Of a DNA stretch of 64,000 bases, positions 19,801-30,199 are shown piece by piece. This stretch comes from Vermamoeba vermiformis. Its lineage: Eukaryota > Tubulinea > Echinamoebida. The notes under the pieces were generated by a model. The model made no database searches, had not been told where the DNA came from, and was given only the letters and a program-made list of their open reading frames with translations. Within the stretch, counting starts at the first letter, position 1. Each line of letters opens with the position of its first letter. The stretch covers positions 1-64,000 of the forward strand of contig JBEWZL010000162.1 in assembly GCA_045837725.1 (NCBI GenBank). The letters are read 5' to 3'. A program made the position numbers and the translations under genes.

Positions 19801-22594
19801 CCGTGAAAAGATCTACGTTCGCGACATTCAATGCTACGACGAATTCTACCTCACTTGTCGATCCAATGACAAACGCGTTCGTTCTTGGAGGTGGCTTTGC
19901 AGCCTTTCAGCCATCATACGTAGTTTCAGATGGACCTGCGTTTAGCATTTACACTACCCGCGAGGACGAGCCGGTCTTGTTACGCTTAGATGCTAGTTCC
20001 CTACTGTTCTCCTCTGTTGCGCGTGTCATTACAACCTTGCCACAGGTAATATGTCCTTCGTTTGTTTTCCATGAGCTAACCGTCGTGTTTAGAAAGGAGT
20101 ATTGTATCAAGTAGCTGAGGATGGCACGTTCTTGTTCGACAAACCAATTAGTGACCCGTACTTGTCGTGGGACGTGCGATATCCAATCGAGCAATGGGTC
20201 TCCAATGTATTGAACTTTAGTTCGTTCAATGGTGAATACTTGAACTCGAGTTATAGTCCTTTTAAGTTGATTGGAAGACCCAGCTGGTACGACTCGCCCA
20301 ACCCTCCATATGGTGACAACGTCAATTCATGGGCGCCTGAGTGGCCTTGTGTCAATCAGACTGCGGATGACTGGATTGATTTGGAGTACGAGACGGCTGT
20401 CTTCGTGTATTCCATCGAAGTGTGCGAAAACTTGAATCCTGGAATGGTCACCTCGCTCTCAGCATTCAACTTGGACAGTGGCGTATGGAGTGTAAGTGAC
20501 TAAGCAGTGCTAGCACGAGCGAGAGCTAATTATTTCTGCAGACGTTGTGGCAAGGACAAGCTACGGTTCAAGCTCCTTCAGTCACGATATGGGCGCCTTC
20601 GATCTGCGAGCCTTTGTTCCCTACAAATCGCATTCGGATGACGTTGAATGCGTGCACCTCTCCTGGTCCTGCTCAGATTGCTGGTGTGAAATTGATCGGC
20701 AGTGTGGACCCTCGACGAGGAGTGCTGACTAACGATGAAGGCTACGTGCTGTACGTTCCTTATCCACACGTGTACACTACAGACGGCGATACTTTCCAGT
20801 ACAAATCCATCGATTGCCCGTTCGATCGCAATCGCGAGTCATTGGCTGTGAACAGGACAAGTAAGTCGAAGCTAACCCGCTACCATACCGGCCCTTATTA
20901 ATACCTTTCCCAGTCATCATTACTCCACGAAACAATATGCCCTTAGCACTGGCTCAGAATGTGTCGTTGAATGAAAGCTTTTCCGTTGTGGTTCAATTGA
21001 CGCACGAGGACATTGATGGAGACACAGTGACGTATTTGATCAACACATTACCCGCCAATGGCTGGCTGACTCAAGTGGATGAAAAAGACAACAATATCGA
21101 TGAGATGACCGCGCCTGGCCTGTTGACCAATAGCAAAGGTCGCGTTAGGTACACGCCGCCAAAGGACACGTGTGGCATGGGCCTCGATGTGTTTACCTTC
21201 AACGTCAGTGACAAAGAGCTGACATCACCGGCAGCGATAATCACGCTCAATGTGTATTGCTTGCCTGGTGCGCACATTGTATCTGATGTGCTGTTCTACG
21301 TGTTCTTTGCCATTGCTATCTTGCTGGCCGTTATCTCGATTGGCTTTATCGTGGTTGTCGGTGTGCTCAAGGACAAACAGGTACGTGTGCACCATTATCC
21401 TGAGTGCGTGAGTTCTAACACCTTGCTCGTTACAGGAGTTCAGAATTGCAAGCCCGATGCTGTTGATAATCATGTTGGTCGGCTTCGTGTTGTGCCTGGC
21501 CTCGGTGTACTTCTTCGCTGGACCACTCACTGAGGCGTTCTGTCACTTGCGCGTATGGTTGCTCAGCTTAGGATTTGCATTGATCATAGGGTACGTTAAT
21601 AAGAGCTGTGGTTTAATAACATACTAACGTGATTCGTAGCTCGATGTTTGTGAAGACGTATCGCATCTGGCGTATCTTCTGCAACAAAACACTGAAGCGA
21701 AGGCAGCTTAGTGATCGATGGCTACTGTTCATTTTAGTAGCTTTCATTTGCGTGGATATCGTAAGTACAGCTTAATGCTACTCAACGGCGCTAACAAGCG
21801 TATTCAGGGTGTATTGATCGTGTTCAGTCTCGTTGGGAATAGCACCGTCGAGTCGTACCCATCGCTCGCAAATCCCGCGGCAACGGTGCAGTCATGCAAA
21901 TTCAACTACATCATCTTCTACTCGCTCTTCGGCTACAAGGTACATATTTACTTAAAAACAATAGTCAACGTAACTAATCGTTACCAGGGCTTGCTACTGC
22001 TGTTCACCGTGTTCTTGTGCTTCATGATTTGGAACGTCAAGCCTGCCATGCCAGACTTCACGGCACTGTCAGTGGCTGTCTTCACATTCGCGGTGTGTGG
22101 TCTCATATTGATCCCAATCATGTTGATCATCACCGAGGGCGATCCAAATCCAACAGCGGTGTTCTTAGGACCAGCTTTGGCTACCATAGTGCCAATAGCG
22201 ATCACACTAGCCGTAGTGTTCATTCCTAAGACGAAAGAAGTGTACAAGAATCGCAACAAGCAAAGTGACATGGAGTTCAACTTGCAGATCAACACGACGA
22301 ACACCGTGACGACTGTCAGCAAGCAGACCAATACCTCGACAGACTTTGACGACCCTGCGGAGAATAAGAGGTAATGATCTCAGTGAAGCTAATAGTTTTG
22401 TACTAATGTTGTCCATTAGTGTTATTGAGCTATTAGAAACGATTAAACAAAAAGACGATCAAATTGAACGGTTGAAGAACATCCTGGCCAAAAAGAAGTA
22501 CAAGATCCGTTCCCTGAAACAACGACTGATCGAAGCGAAACAAAATCAAGAGCCGCCTAGTAGAAGTAATATGCAAAGTAGTGAACACTCGTAA
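16834..22594 (+). CDS. Family-C (GABA-B-like) GPCR with LamG and cadherin-like ectodomain and coiled-coil tail
   Basis: Seventeen exons, 1514 codons, in frame throughout. A signal peptide precedes a first LamG/concanavalin-like domain (about residues 30-200; GMIDELRVWG closes it). A second lies near residues 670-860 (AGRMDEVRIWQV). Beta-rich spacers and an Ig/cadherin-like module (DIDGDTVTYLINTLPANGWL...VFTFNVSD) follow, then seven transmembrane helices. The helix-3 end reads SMFVKTYRIWRIF, very like the SMFxKTWR motif of GABA-B receptors. The cytosolic tail ends in a heptad-rich segment (QIERLKNILAKKKYKIRSLK) suitable for dimerisation, as in GABA-B receptors. The usual Venus-flytrap ligand domain is absent. 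The ligand is unknown; LamG domains suggest a carbohydrate or matrix partner. Exons 12-16 encode the membrane core (20914-22370). Confidence 0.9.
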
Positions 22595-22885
22595 AGCGGA
22601 AAATCGATCAGATGCGCTGCAGCGAAGAAATCTTAATTTATTTCTTCTATGTGTATAAAATTCAGCAAACCAATTGTACATTAATTTCCCTGATAAACTT
22701 GCGAACTATTAAAATACTTACTCGTCCGGTCATCAACATGCCCAAACAAAATAAGCAAATCTGCGGCTGTCAAACATTTCATATCTTCGTTGTGATTTCG
22801 GGCTTCAATTTTGATGGTAAACAAACAGAGGACAACAAGTGCAGTGTACTTTAATTTTCTCAATTTAATTAAGTGACGAGAAACT
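22595..22885. other. Intergenic stretch, nothing recognised
   Basis: AT-rich spacer between the GPCR stop and the PX gene, both on the plus strand. Short open frames on both strands show no homology or splice support. It presumably holds a terminator/polyadenylation region and the PX promoter. Confidence 0.5.
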
Positions 22886-23803
22886 ATGTCTGTTTCGGTG
22901 GTGATCAAAACGTTCCAGAATATCAAGAATGGAACCAAGAACTTCACGGTAAATATCAAAATAATATTTTATTTTTAGTATTAATATTATTTAAAAGGTC
23001 TATAATATTGAAGCAGTTATAGAACTGAAGGATGGAACATCCGAAAAAATCGTGATTGCACGGAGGTACAGAGAATTCTTCAATCTTCATAGACAAGTAT
23101 GTATACATTTGCTACCAAATTTTATTAGCATTAATTGGCTATCCAGGAATCATTTAATTTAATATTTTTCAATTTCGCATCTAATTAATTTGCGTGACTT
23201 TGATACCAATTAATTATATTGTCAAGTTATTGAAAACACACACACTGGTCAAGGGATTTGGATTCCCAGGCAAAAAAGCAGTTGGCAAAATGAGCAAGGT
23301 AAATATCGACTCGGATTTCAATGTCTCGATCCGAAAAGATCTTTCATGATTACCTACTATTATATCGCGTATAGAATATCATTGCCGGATTATTATTAAG
23401 CAGAATTTGCAAAATTTATCTTTATCGGCGTTCAAGGCTGGATCTTTTTCTTGCGATCGAAGGAGAATTTCAGTTCATAGCCTCTCTAATGATTTGAATT
23501 ATAGTCTTTCATAGAGTCGAGGAGGAAAAAGCTAGAGAAATACATGCAAAAAGTAGTTTCAGTGTCAAATATCTTTGCCGATGAAAATATGCAAAACTTC
23601 TTAGGCGTCGCCAAGTTCTGTAAGTGATAATATTGCTAATGTATATTTCTATATCAATGGCTAATATAATTATTCTGTTCTTAGTCGCAGACGGCAAGCT
23701 AGACACTTTGCGCAATTCAAGTCGAATGATTCCCTCATCTATAATCAACCACGACGAGGAGAATAACAACAATAACAATAATACTAATTACAATAACGAA
23801 TAA
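22886..23803 (+). CDS. PX-domain protein, sorting-nexin-like
   Basis: Five exons (22886-22948, 22998-23096, 23227-23298, 23505-23619, 23685-23803) encode 155 residues. The protein is almost entirely one PX domain. It has RRYREFFNLHRQ, where the Arg-Tyr binds phosphoinositide, then GFPGKKAVGKMS and FIESRRKKLEKYMQKVV, the usual FPgKk...RR..L..yL pattern. A short tail ends in Asn-rich low complexity (ENNNNNNNT). It should bind PI3P on endosomal membranes. No BAR or other domain is present, so it is a minimal PX protein rather than a full sorting nexin. Confidence 0.88.
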
Positions 23804-24083
23804 GAATGAATTGTGGATTAAAATTGACGTTGTATTATTAATAAGAGTAGTAGCAGTGTATTATTTATTAAATGGGTTTGAACCAGCGGCACTGACCTTC
23901 CTAGTTTGTTCTTGGTCCTAATTACATCGGCACCATAACCTTTCGCAAGAATTTATATTGGGAATATTTCGTGCTTGCCTTATCGTATCGTGGCGATTTT
24001 TAATGGCTGAACAAAAAGGCTAAATTTTCAATTTTTGTTTAATCAAGGAGCAGTCGAGAAACAACAAAGTTAATTGTTGGAAA

Positions 24084-25186
24084 ATGATAGAAGAAGAGGA
24101 ATCAGTCGTACTACTGGATAAGAAAGGGCAAGATCCAGATTGAAAAAAAGATTCTGTGGTGATTTGACGATCTAATAATATTTCATATTCTAGATATGTT
24201 AGAAAGACATTTAATTTTGCAGGAGAGCGAGTATCAATAAGGAATCTCCTAGTAATGCGAGGAATATCCTTTTTCAAATTTAAATTTATTTTTAAATAGA
24301 CCCAGTTCTGATCTTTATGTTGATTAACGTAACAAATATTTATATAGTGTTAAATCATACATTTTAAAATTCCTTAATTCGAATTACGTTTTATTAGACA
24401 AAGGAACCGATGTGACGGGTCATAAAGTGTGGCCTGCATCAATGGTACTGGGCTTGTATTTGATTAAAAATAGAGAAAAGTTTGCAGATAAAACTGTTTT
24501 AGAAGTTGGAGCTGGCACTGGTATGTACTATCACAGATCTCATTGCAACTGCATCCGCTGAAGACTGATTGATAAATTGCCTGTTTTCGATAGGCTTGTG
24601 CGGAATATTGGCATCTAAAGTATCTAAAAAGACCGTTGTGACTGACGGCGACCAATCTGTGCTCGATCTCATTCGAGAAAATGTTACTTTGAATCAGTTG
24701 CCAAGTAAGACTGCTAATAAGGCGTATAATATGTACTAAGCAATATTTCAGATCCACCCGATGTTTTAGCGCTCGAATGGGGAACGGACGCTAGCGCGAT
24801 AGTTCAAACGTACGGCAAATTCGATTTCATAACCGGATCCGACATAATGTAAGTAAACTTGATTTACTATAATCTTACCAAAGGATACTTATTACATTAA
24901 TGACGTGTATTAAATTTTAACTTCCAGCTACCCTTCCACTCGAGATCTAGAAATACCTCTTCTGCTGTTAAATACGGTAGATCAGTTACTAAAGCCGTAT
25001 GGAAAGTTTTTCCTCGGCTACAAAGCGCGTGACTTGAAGACAATAGATATATTTATGGAGGCCGCGAAGACGAGCAAATTTAACGTACGCGAAGTGGATG
25101 TAAGGGCGTTATTTAGTCCTGAAGAACCACCCGAAGAAACATTCTTGTACATTGTTGAGCGCGAAGGAGAGGTTAATAATGACTAA
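24084..25186 (+). CDS. METTL21/METTL23-type lysine methyltransferase-like (Methyltransf_16)
   Basis: The supported exons are 24398-24520, 24594-24704, 24752-24848 and 24928-25186. They encode GTDVTGHKVWPASMVLGLYL, then SAM motif I VLEVGAGTGLCGILAS, VVTDGDQSVLDLIRENV, and the DxxY-like catalytic region ITGSDIMYPS. This pattern is typical of the small METTL21/23 family, which methylates lysines in chaperones, elongation factors or histones; the target here is unknown. The 5' end is uncertain. An ATG at about 24080 and a coding-like block near 24193-24250 (RKTFNFAGERVSI, similar to the family's N-terminus) cannot be joined to the rest with standard splice sites in phase. Confidence 0.75.
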
Positions 25187-25575
25187 AGAAAGATATAAAT
25201 TGCGTAACGTTGTTTCTCCGCTCAACCTCCAAGGTCATTTTTAGCCAGCTAAACTTACTTGCTCCGGTGAAACATGGCTCGTTGTTTAAGTTCAACGCCA
25301 AGCAGATAACATGTGGGTAGCAACGGCCCAGTCAGAACTCGATAAAAATGAATTCTATGGCGCTGGTCACGACCAAGTACGTGCAACTCAAGCTTCCCGT
25401 CATTCCTGTTGCTCGAGATTTTGTTCCTCCGCTGCAAGAAATGGAGTAGCTCGCGTCATTTCGGTGCTTCCGTTGTACTCGCACTGGTCACTTTGTTTTC
25501 GATTGGAATTGTTACAGAATAGCAAATTATTGAAGTTGCTTAAACAACAAGTGTTGGAGCTTTATAGGGTCGCCG
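25187..25575. other. Convergent intergenic stretch with a small open frame
   Basis: This lies between the convergent methyltransferase and F-box genes. On the plus strand ATG at about 25350 opens 33 codons (MNSMALVTTKYVQLKLPVI...) ending in TAG, and the minus strand is also open for 60 codons. Neither has a recognised family or clear splice context. It may be untranslated sequence of either neighbour. Confidence 0.35.
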
Positions 25576-27424
25576 CTACTCTAACCGCTCGGATAACTTA
25601 ATGTATATTTGCCTATTAATAATAACAGCTTGTTCATTTTCTTTCAACTGCAGGTCCAGAGTAGGCACAACAGGAGCTGGGAAGCGGATGCCGGTGGCAA
25701 TCAGTGCGCCAAGAGGCCACAAACAGATCTAATAGAATAGTTAATGCATTGTTGGCATATTGATCAACTTACTCTTATTTTTAAAGCCTTCTTGCTGTAC
25801 GTCGCTAACAAAATCTCGCCTGTTTTGGTTGGTACGAAATCCAGGATCGGCGTGGCATGTTGAATATTCGCGACTAAAACTCGCTTATTTTTATCTTTTT
25901 GCGTAATGTCAATGACAGACAGCGAGGATTTCACCAATATCGCTACTTTGGCTGCAAAAAAAAAAGTTAAGACCGAATCCAAAAATTTCAGCAGCAGTTG
26001 CATTAAATTGACTAATTTAGTGACGAGCAAGCTTTATAAAAGTAACTTACAACCGCTTAGCCAATACGATCTTTTAGAATCGCGAACAACATTCAACACT
26101 TGTCTGCTAGTCAGATTGACGAATGCCAGTACGTTTCCCGACTGAATTGTAGCAATCAAGCTCAACTCGCCATTTATAGCGACCTCTCTAACGTCGTTAA
26201 TCACAGTTTTTTCTACGGATCTTGAGCCATGAGGTCCTAATTAGGGAATAAAAGTTTGAGAGGGATCTTCGTCGTGGGCGTCAGAATTCATCTGCTTACC
26301 TTTCCGCCAAAGCGATGGCAAAACATATACTCTCGTACACTCTTGACTAGCATCGCTCATATTAAGCTTAACGACCTACAAGAAATCGTTACAAACGGAT
26401 CCAAATTGATAACCTTTCTATTCTGCATTATATGAGGCATTGCAACTAACTATAATACTTACGCCCTTTTGCTTCAACAAAACCAATATATTTAAGTCTT
26501 TATGCCAATAATGGGCCGTACATCGTCTGATTGACTTGACGAGAACGCATCCAGTTTGTTGGATTCGATAGACGTGTGCTAGCGTTAACGGTGAGAGGTC
26601 ATTCGCAGAATCCATCTATAGTAATATTAGCTGAGGGCGTCTTGAATAACGTGAACAGCGGATCTCAAAGCATTGACTTAAAAAAATTTTCAATTTCACC
26701 CTAGGAGTACGTTAAGTTTTTGATTATAAATACTATATGTACTTACGAACACGACATGTTCATTCGATAGCGCAATTAATTGCCTTGGTTTCTCCAAATT
26801 CAACGTTGTGTGTAATTCTTGACAAACTCGGGGCAGTCTTTCAATTAATGCTTGTTCTAACAAGATTACGGCAGTATTAGTATATACACATACGTTTATA
26901 ACTGCTATACGAAATTAAGTAACCTACCGGTGGAGTCTGAAGGCGATCCCGATCGAATTTCATACTGCACGGATCTGTTTCCAAAAAATTCGGTAATATG
27001 TGACTAATGTCAGTAATATTAAGGAGATTCTTACTTTCGCCACTCAGTAATTCTGCCAACCCGTTTGGCCTTGTAATTTGAGCTTAGTATTAAAAGAATA
27101 ATTCAATAATAATTATAGATAATATTACCATGATGCGCCAATTGATATTACGAGAATAATTTGGAAAATTATTGAGATCTCGTTGAGTAAAAAAATGCAC
27201 GACGGATCTTTTCCAGTCGGTAGACGATGCTAACAAGGTAGCAAAGAATTTTGACGCTTCATATAAATTAGCGAGTTCTAATAGGCCTAAATACGATATA
27301 ACAATCGCTAGACATTCTCGTGGAAGAGCAACGGTGAGCAAATCTATTTCACCTGCGAGTAAAACAATTAAATCAGTGTCAAATAATTAAATGTGTAAAT
27401 ATACTTGCTTGTATTGTGCTCCAT
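25576..27424 (-). CDS. F-box protein with propeller-like C-terminal region
   Basis: The preferred start is ATG 27424 in a 16-nt first exon (27409-27424), joined by a GC-AG intron to 27152-27352. Other exons lie near 26923-27082, 26757-26856, 26463-26615, 26304-26375, 26051-26236, 25781-25954 and 25576-25733. Residues 10-70 are an F-box (LPRECLAIVISYLGLLELAN...W). The rest has repeated WD-like blades (HYWHKDLNILVLLKQKG, VAINGELSLIATIQSGNVLA, AKVAILVKSSLSVIDI, HATPILDFVPTKTG). F-box proteins bind Skp1 and present substrates to SCF ubiquitin ligases, so a substrate adaptor is likely. Blade assignment is by pattern only. One internal donor (about 26923) is weak (gttact). Confidence 0.75.
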
Positions 27425-27531
27425 GGTCAAATGAGGCTAATCGAATCTACGGTAACGCGGTTTTTCTTTCAATTCTCAATATTTTCTGTTTTTTATTGAT
27501 TAAATTCTACTCTACAGGCTGGCTGACGGAT

Positions 27532-28128
27532 CTAATGCTTGCAAGGGTACCAAATGGCAGTATTGTACCAGATTCCAATGTTACGTATGTCTGTCTTCGC
27601 TGGTTTGCCCGCACAACCGTCTTTGGGGAAGTCGCTGTGCGAAATGACTTGATTGTGCTCCGAGCAGTAGGTGTTCATGCCACTGCCACAATAGGTAGTT
27701 GGTAGGGCGTACGAAGACACCAGGGGGGTACTTTGATCTGGTTTCACGTATGTTTTACTGATTGCGTAACCGCCGTGCATTAGCGTATAGTAATCGGGCT
27801 CAGCTCGCGTGCATTGGTACATAACAAAGCCATAAATAGGATTAGGTGAACATTGGCGTAGGGGATAGAGGCCAGCTGAAATACAACTGTTGCATCCTGA
27901 ATCCGAACAAACGAATTTTTGTGCATTTAATCCATCGTTGCAGCTGTACTTAATCCACGAAGAGCCAGTAGTATTGGTAATATCAAAGACACAATCGCCG
28001 TTGTACGATCGAAGGTACCCAAGGTACTGCGCATCCGCGCAATCCGACATTAGTAACCAGTCCGCACGGACTGCTCCAATGATTATAGCAAATAAACAAA
28101 ATAATATACACGACAGATGTGTTGCCAT
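27532..28128 (-). CDS. Secreted Cys-rich protein, unknown function
   Basis: A single-exon gene of 198 residues. A clear signal peptide (HLSCILFCLFAIIIGAVRA) precedes a mature protein with about a dozen cysteines and many Trp/Tyr residues (DCADAQYLGYLRSYNGDC, KFVCSDSGCNSCISAG, TTYCGSGMNTYCSEHN). There is no transmembrane segment or GPI tail, so it is probably released or lysosomal. No family is recognised. The cysteines presumably form disulphides. Confidence 0.8.
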   Translation of the reverse strand: MATHLSCILFCLFAIIIGAVRADWLLMSDCADAQYLGYLRSYNGDCVFDITNTTGSSWIKYSCNDGLNAQKFVCSDSGCNSCISAGLYPLRQCSPNPIYGFVMYQCTRAEPDYYTLMHGGYAISKTYVKPDQSTPLVSSYALPTTYCGSGMNTYCSEHNQVISHSDFPKDGCAGKPAKTDIRNIGIWYNTAIWYPCKH

Positions 28129-28748
28129 TGTTGTGATTCAAACAGTACAATCGATCGCAACTATTTTTAGGTTTAAGTTTTGAAAGTTCTGCCGTATTTT
28201 TCAGGCGAATAATCAGACTCCGAACGGTTTCATTTTGCTTTAATAAATAATAGATATGAGCAGTAGCGTGACCTATCGTAGTCTAAGAGCAGTTCTAATC
28301 ACCTGATACGGTCCAGCATGAGTCAGTCTGGGGACTTTTTCTCCTAATGCGCAACTACGATTTGCAAGAGATCAATATCGCGTAAAATAATTATTGATAA
28401 TTTTCTCTGATAGGGTTATCAATAGCTTCGAAGCGCAATTCCCAACAAACTAGTCCGACTAAGTACAATCTTCGAGATAATTCTAGCTACTGAAGTGGTG
28501 TGCGAGGAGATATTAGAAAAAATACTAAACTGATTATTACACAGATATTTATGTTTCGTTTTTTCGCACGAGTTGTCCGTCGAATTTTCAGCCAGCAGCT
28601 TTTTTCGTGTTTAATACGCAGCCGGCGTATTTGTTCATTATTCATTTATATGTATACTACACCTCTGTAGTTGTAAATATTATTGCTACTAATAGTGAAT
28701 GAGGTGAAGCAAATTTAAGTTATTTTTCGGAAAGCACGCGATCTCAAA
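28129..28748. promoter_or_regulatory. Divergent intergenic region
   Basis: About 620 bp separates two genes that start in opposite directions (28128 minus, 28749 plus), so it should hold both promoters. The sequence is AT-rich with no recognisable core promoter element, RNA gene or repeat. Confidence 0.45.
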
Positions 28749-30036
28749 ATGAAGTCACGCTATTTAATCGTCTTACTGGCCATCATAGCTTGCATTTGTA
28801 TGGTAAATATTATTTAATTGATAATAATACTCAATGGGCTATTAATTAGCAAGAATCAAATTTAGTTTAATATTATTAATTTCGTTCTATCAGCACGAAA
28901 GTTTATTATTTATGCGGCTAATAATTGATATCCATTCAATTACCATTTATCAATAATTTCCTTCAAATATTAATTTTATATTTTATGCCAGAGTTTCTGT
29001 GAAGAATCCAATGAAAAAAATGAAGACGGCTCTCCGCGAAAGACGCCAATGTCAATATCAGCGTGCAACAATTGTATGTACAATAGGAATGGTACTTGCT
29101 GCGGGGCAAATTGCTGTCAAGCTGGCACGATCTGTTGTCAATCTGCGTATTCTTCGGCTGGTAGCTGCTGCGACGTAAGTAGCCTCAATTTTTGTACGAG
29201 CAATAACACTTTAATAATATTTAATATTAGTCCTCGTTGTACCGATGTGGAATTGATGGCACTTGCGAACTCAGATACGACAATCCACCGCCAAGTTACT
29301 CAAACTCGAACTTTTGTAAGTATTTATGAACAAAATGCATACAATAAGATATAGTAAGAATAATTTAAACTCGATCGTGCCGTAACCTTAATCAAAATTA
29401 AGAATTGCCGATCAGTTTTTACGAATAGTTTGTTAATTATTGTTTTGCACTTAGATAACTGGCAAGTGTTGCTATTTATTATGTGGGTCGCTATAATGCT
29501 CTGCGCGGGTGTTTGCCGAGTTTGCGCGCGTTATCGTCGAAATCGAGCGGTGATCGAGATCAACCAGCCTGACAACGCAGCAGTCATCGTCGTGCGACCT
29601 AACGAACGTGCTCCGTTGTTAATGTTCCCTCAGGTAATTAATCTATATAATTTAAAGCCTTCTGGATCCCTTTGAACAAGATCCTTTATTTCCTATTTTG
29701 GAAATTACCTTAGAAATGGCTTAGGCGTCTTGTTAGCACCTTAAAATTGATACTAACGCGATATTATAGGGAGGTCAACCAGGTCGTATAACAGCGGCTA
29801 AGAAAGGACTTACTACGAGACAAATTATGGCGATCCCGACGAAGATCTACAGCAAACAAGATTTCTTGCAAGAAGGCGCGGACGTCGATTGCGTCATCTG
29901 TTTGTGCGAGTACAAAGAAGGCGATTTAATTCGCATATTGTTGTGCGGCCATCATTACCACGCGCAATGTATCGACAAATGGTTCTTGGAGAATTCAGTA
30001 TGCTGTTTGTGTAAAATGGACCATTCCCATCTGTAA
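28749..30036 (+). CDS. Transmembrane RING-H2 E3 ubiquitin ligase with Cys-rich ectodomain
   Basis: Five exons (28749-28802, 28992-29174, 29231-29315, 29455-29633, 29770-30036), 255 residues. It has a signal peptide (SRYLIVLLAIIACICM) and a granulin/EGF-like Cys-dense ectodomain (CNNCMYNRNGTC, CQAGTICCQ, RCGIDGTCELRYD). One transmembrane helix follows (VLLFIMWVAIMLCAGVC), then an Arg-rich juxtamembrane segment. The C-terminal RING-H2 reads CVICLCEYKEGD..., CGHHYHAQCIDKWF and CCLCK, with all eight ligands present. The layout is that of single-pass ligases such as GRAIL-type proteins, although the ectodomain is not a PA domain. It probably ubiquitinates membrane or endosomal cargo. Confidence 0.88.
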
Positions 30037-30199
30037 TATATAAACTGTTGATAGGGATGTTAATATAAATCGGTTCTAATTGCTGTGAATCGATTTTGGT
30101 GAGTTCAATCCGGATCCAAAACTAAAATTGATAAAAAAGCGGAAAACTTTCGTTTTGCGGCAGTAATTGCATATTTATATATTTTGTATACAAAGTGCA

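Noticed and set aside
23870-23960. Possible tRNA gene (minus strand) because of a GGTTCAAACC B-box-like string
   Set aside because: No matching T-stem partner, acceptor stem or convincing A box at the right distance.
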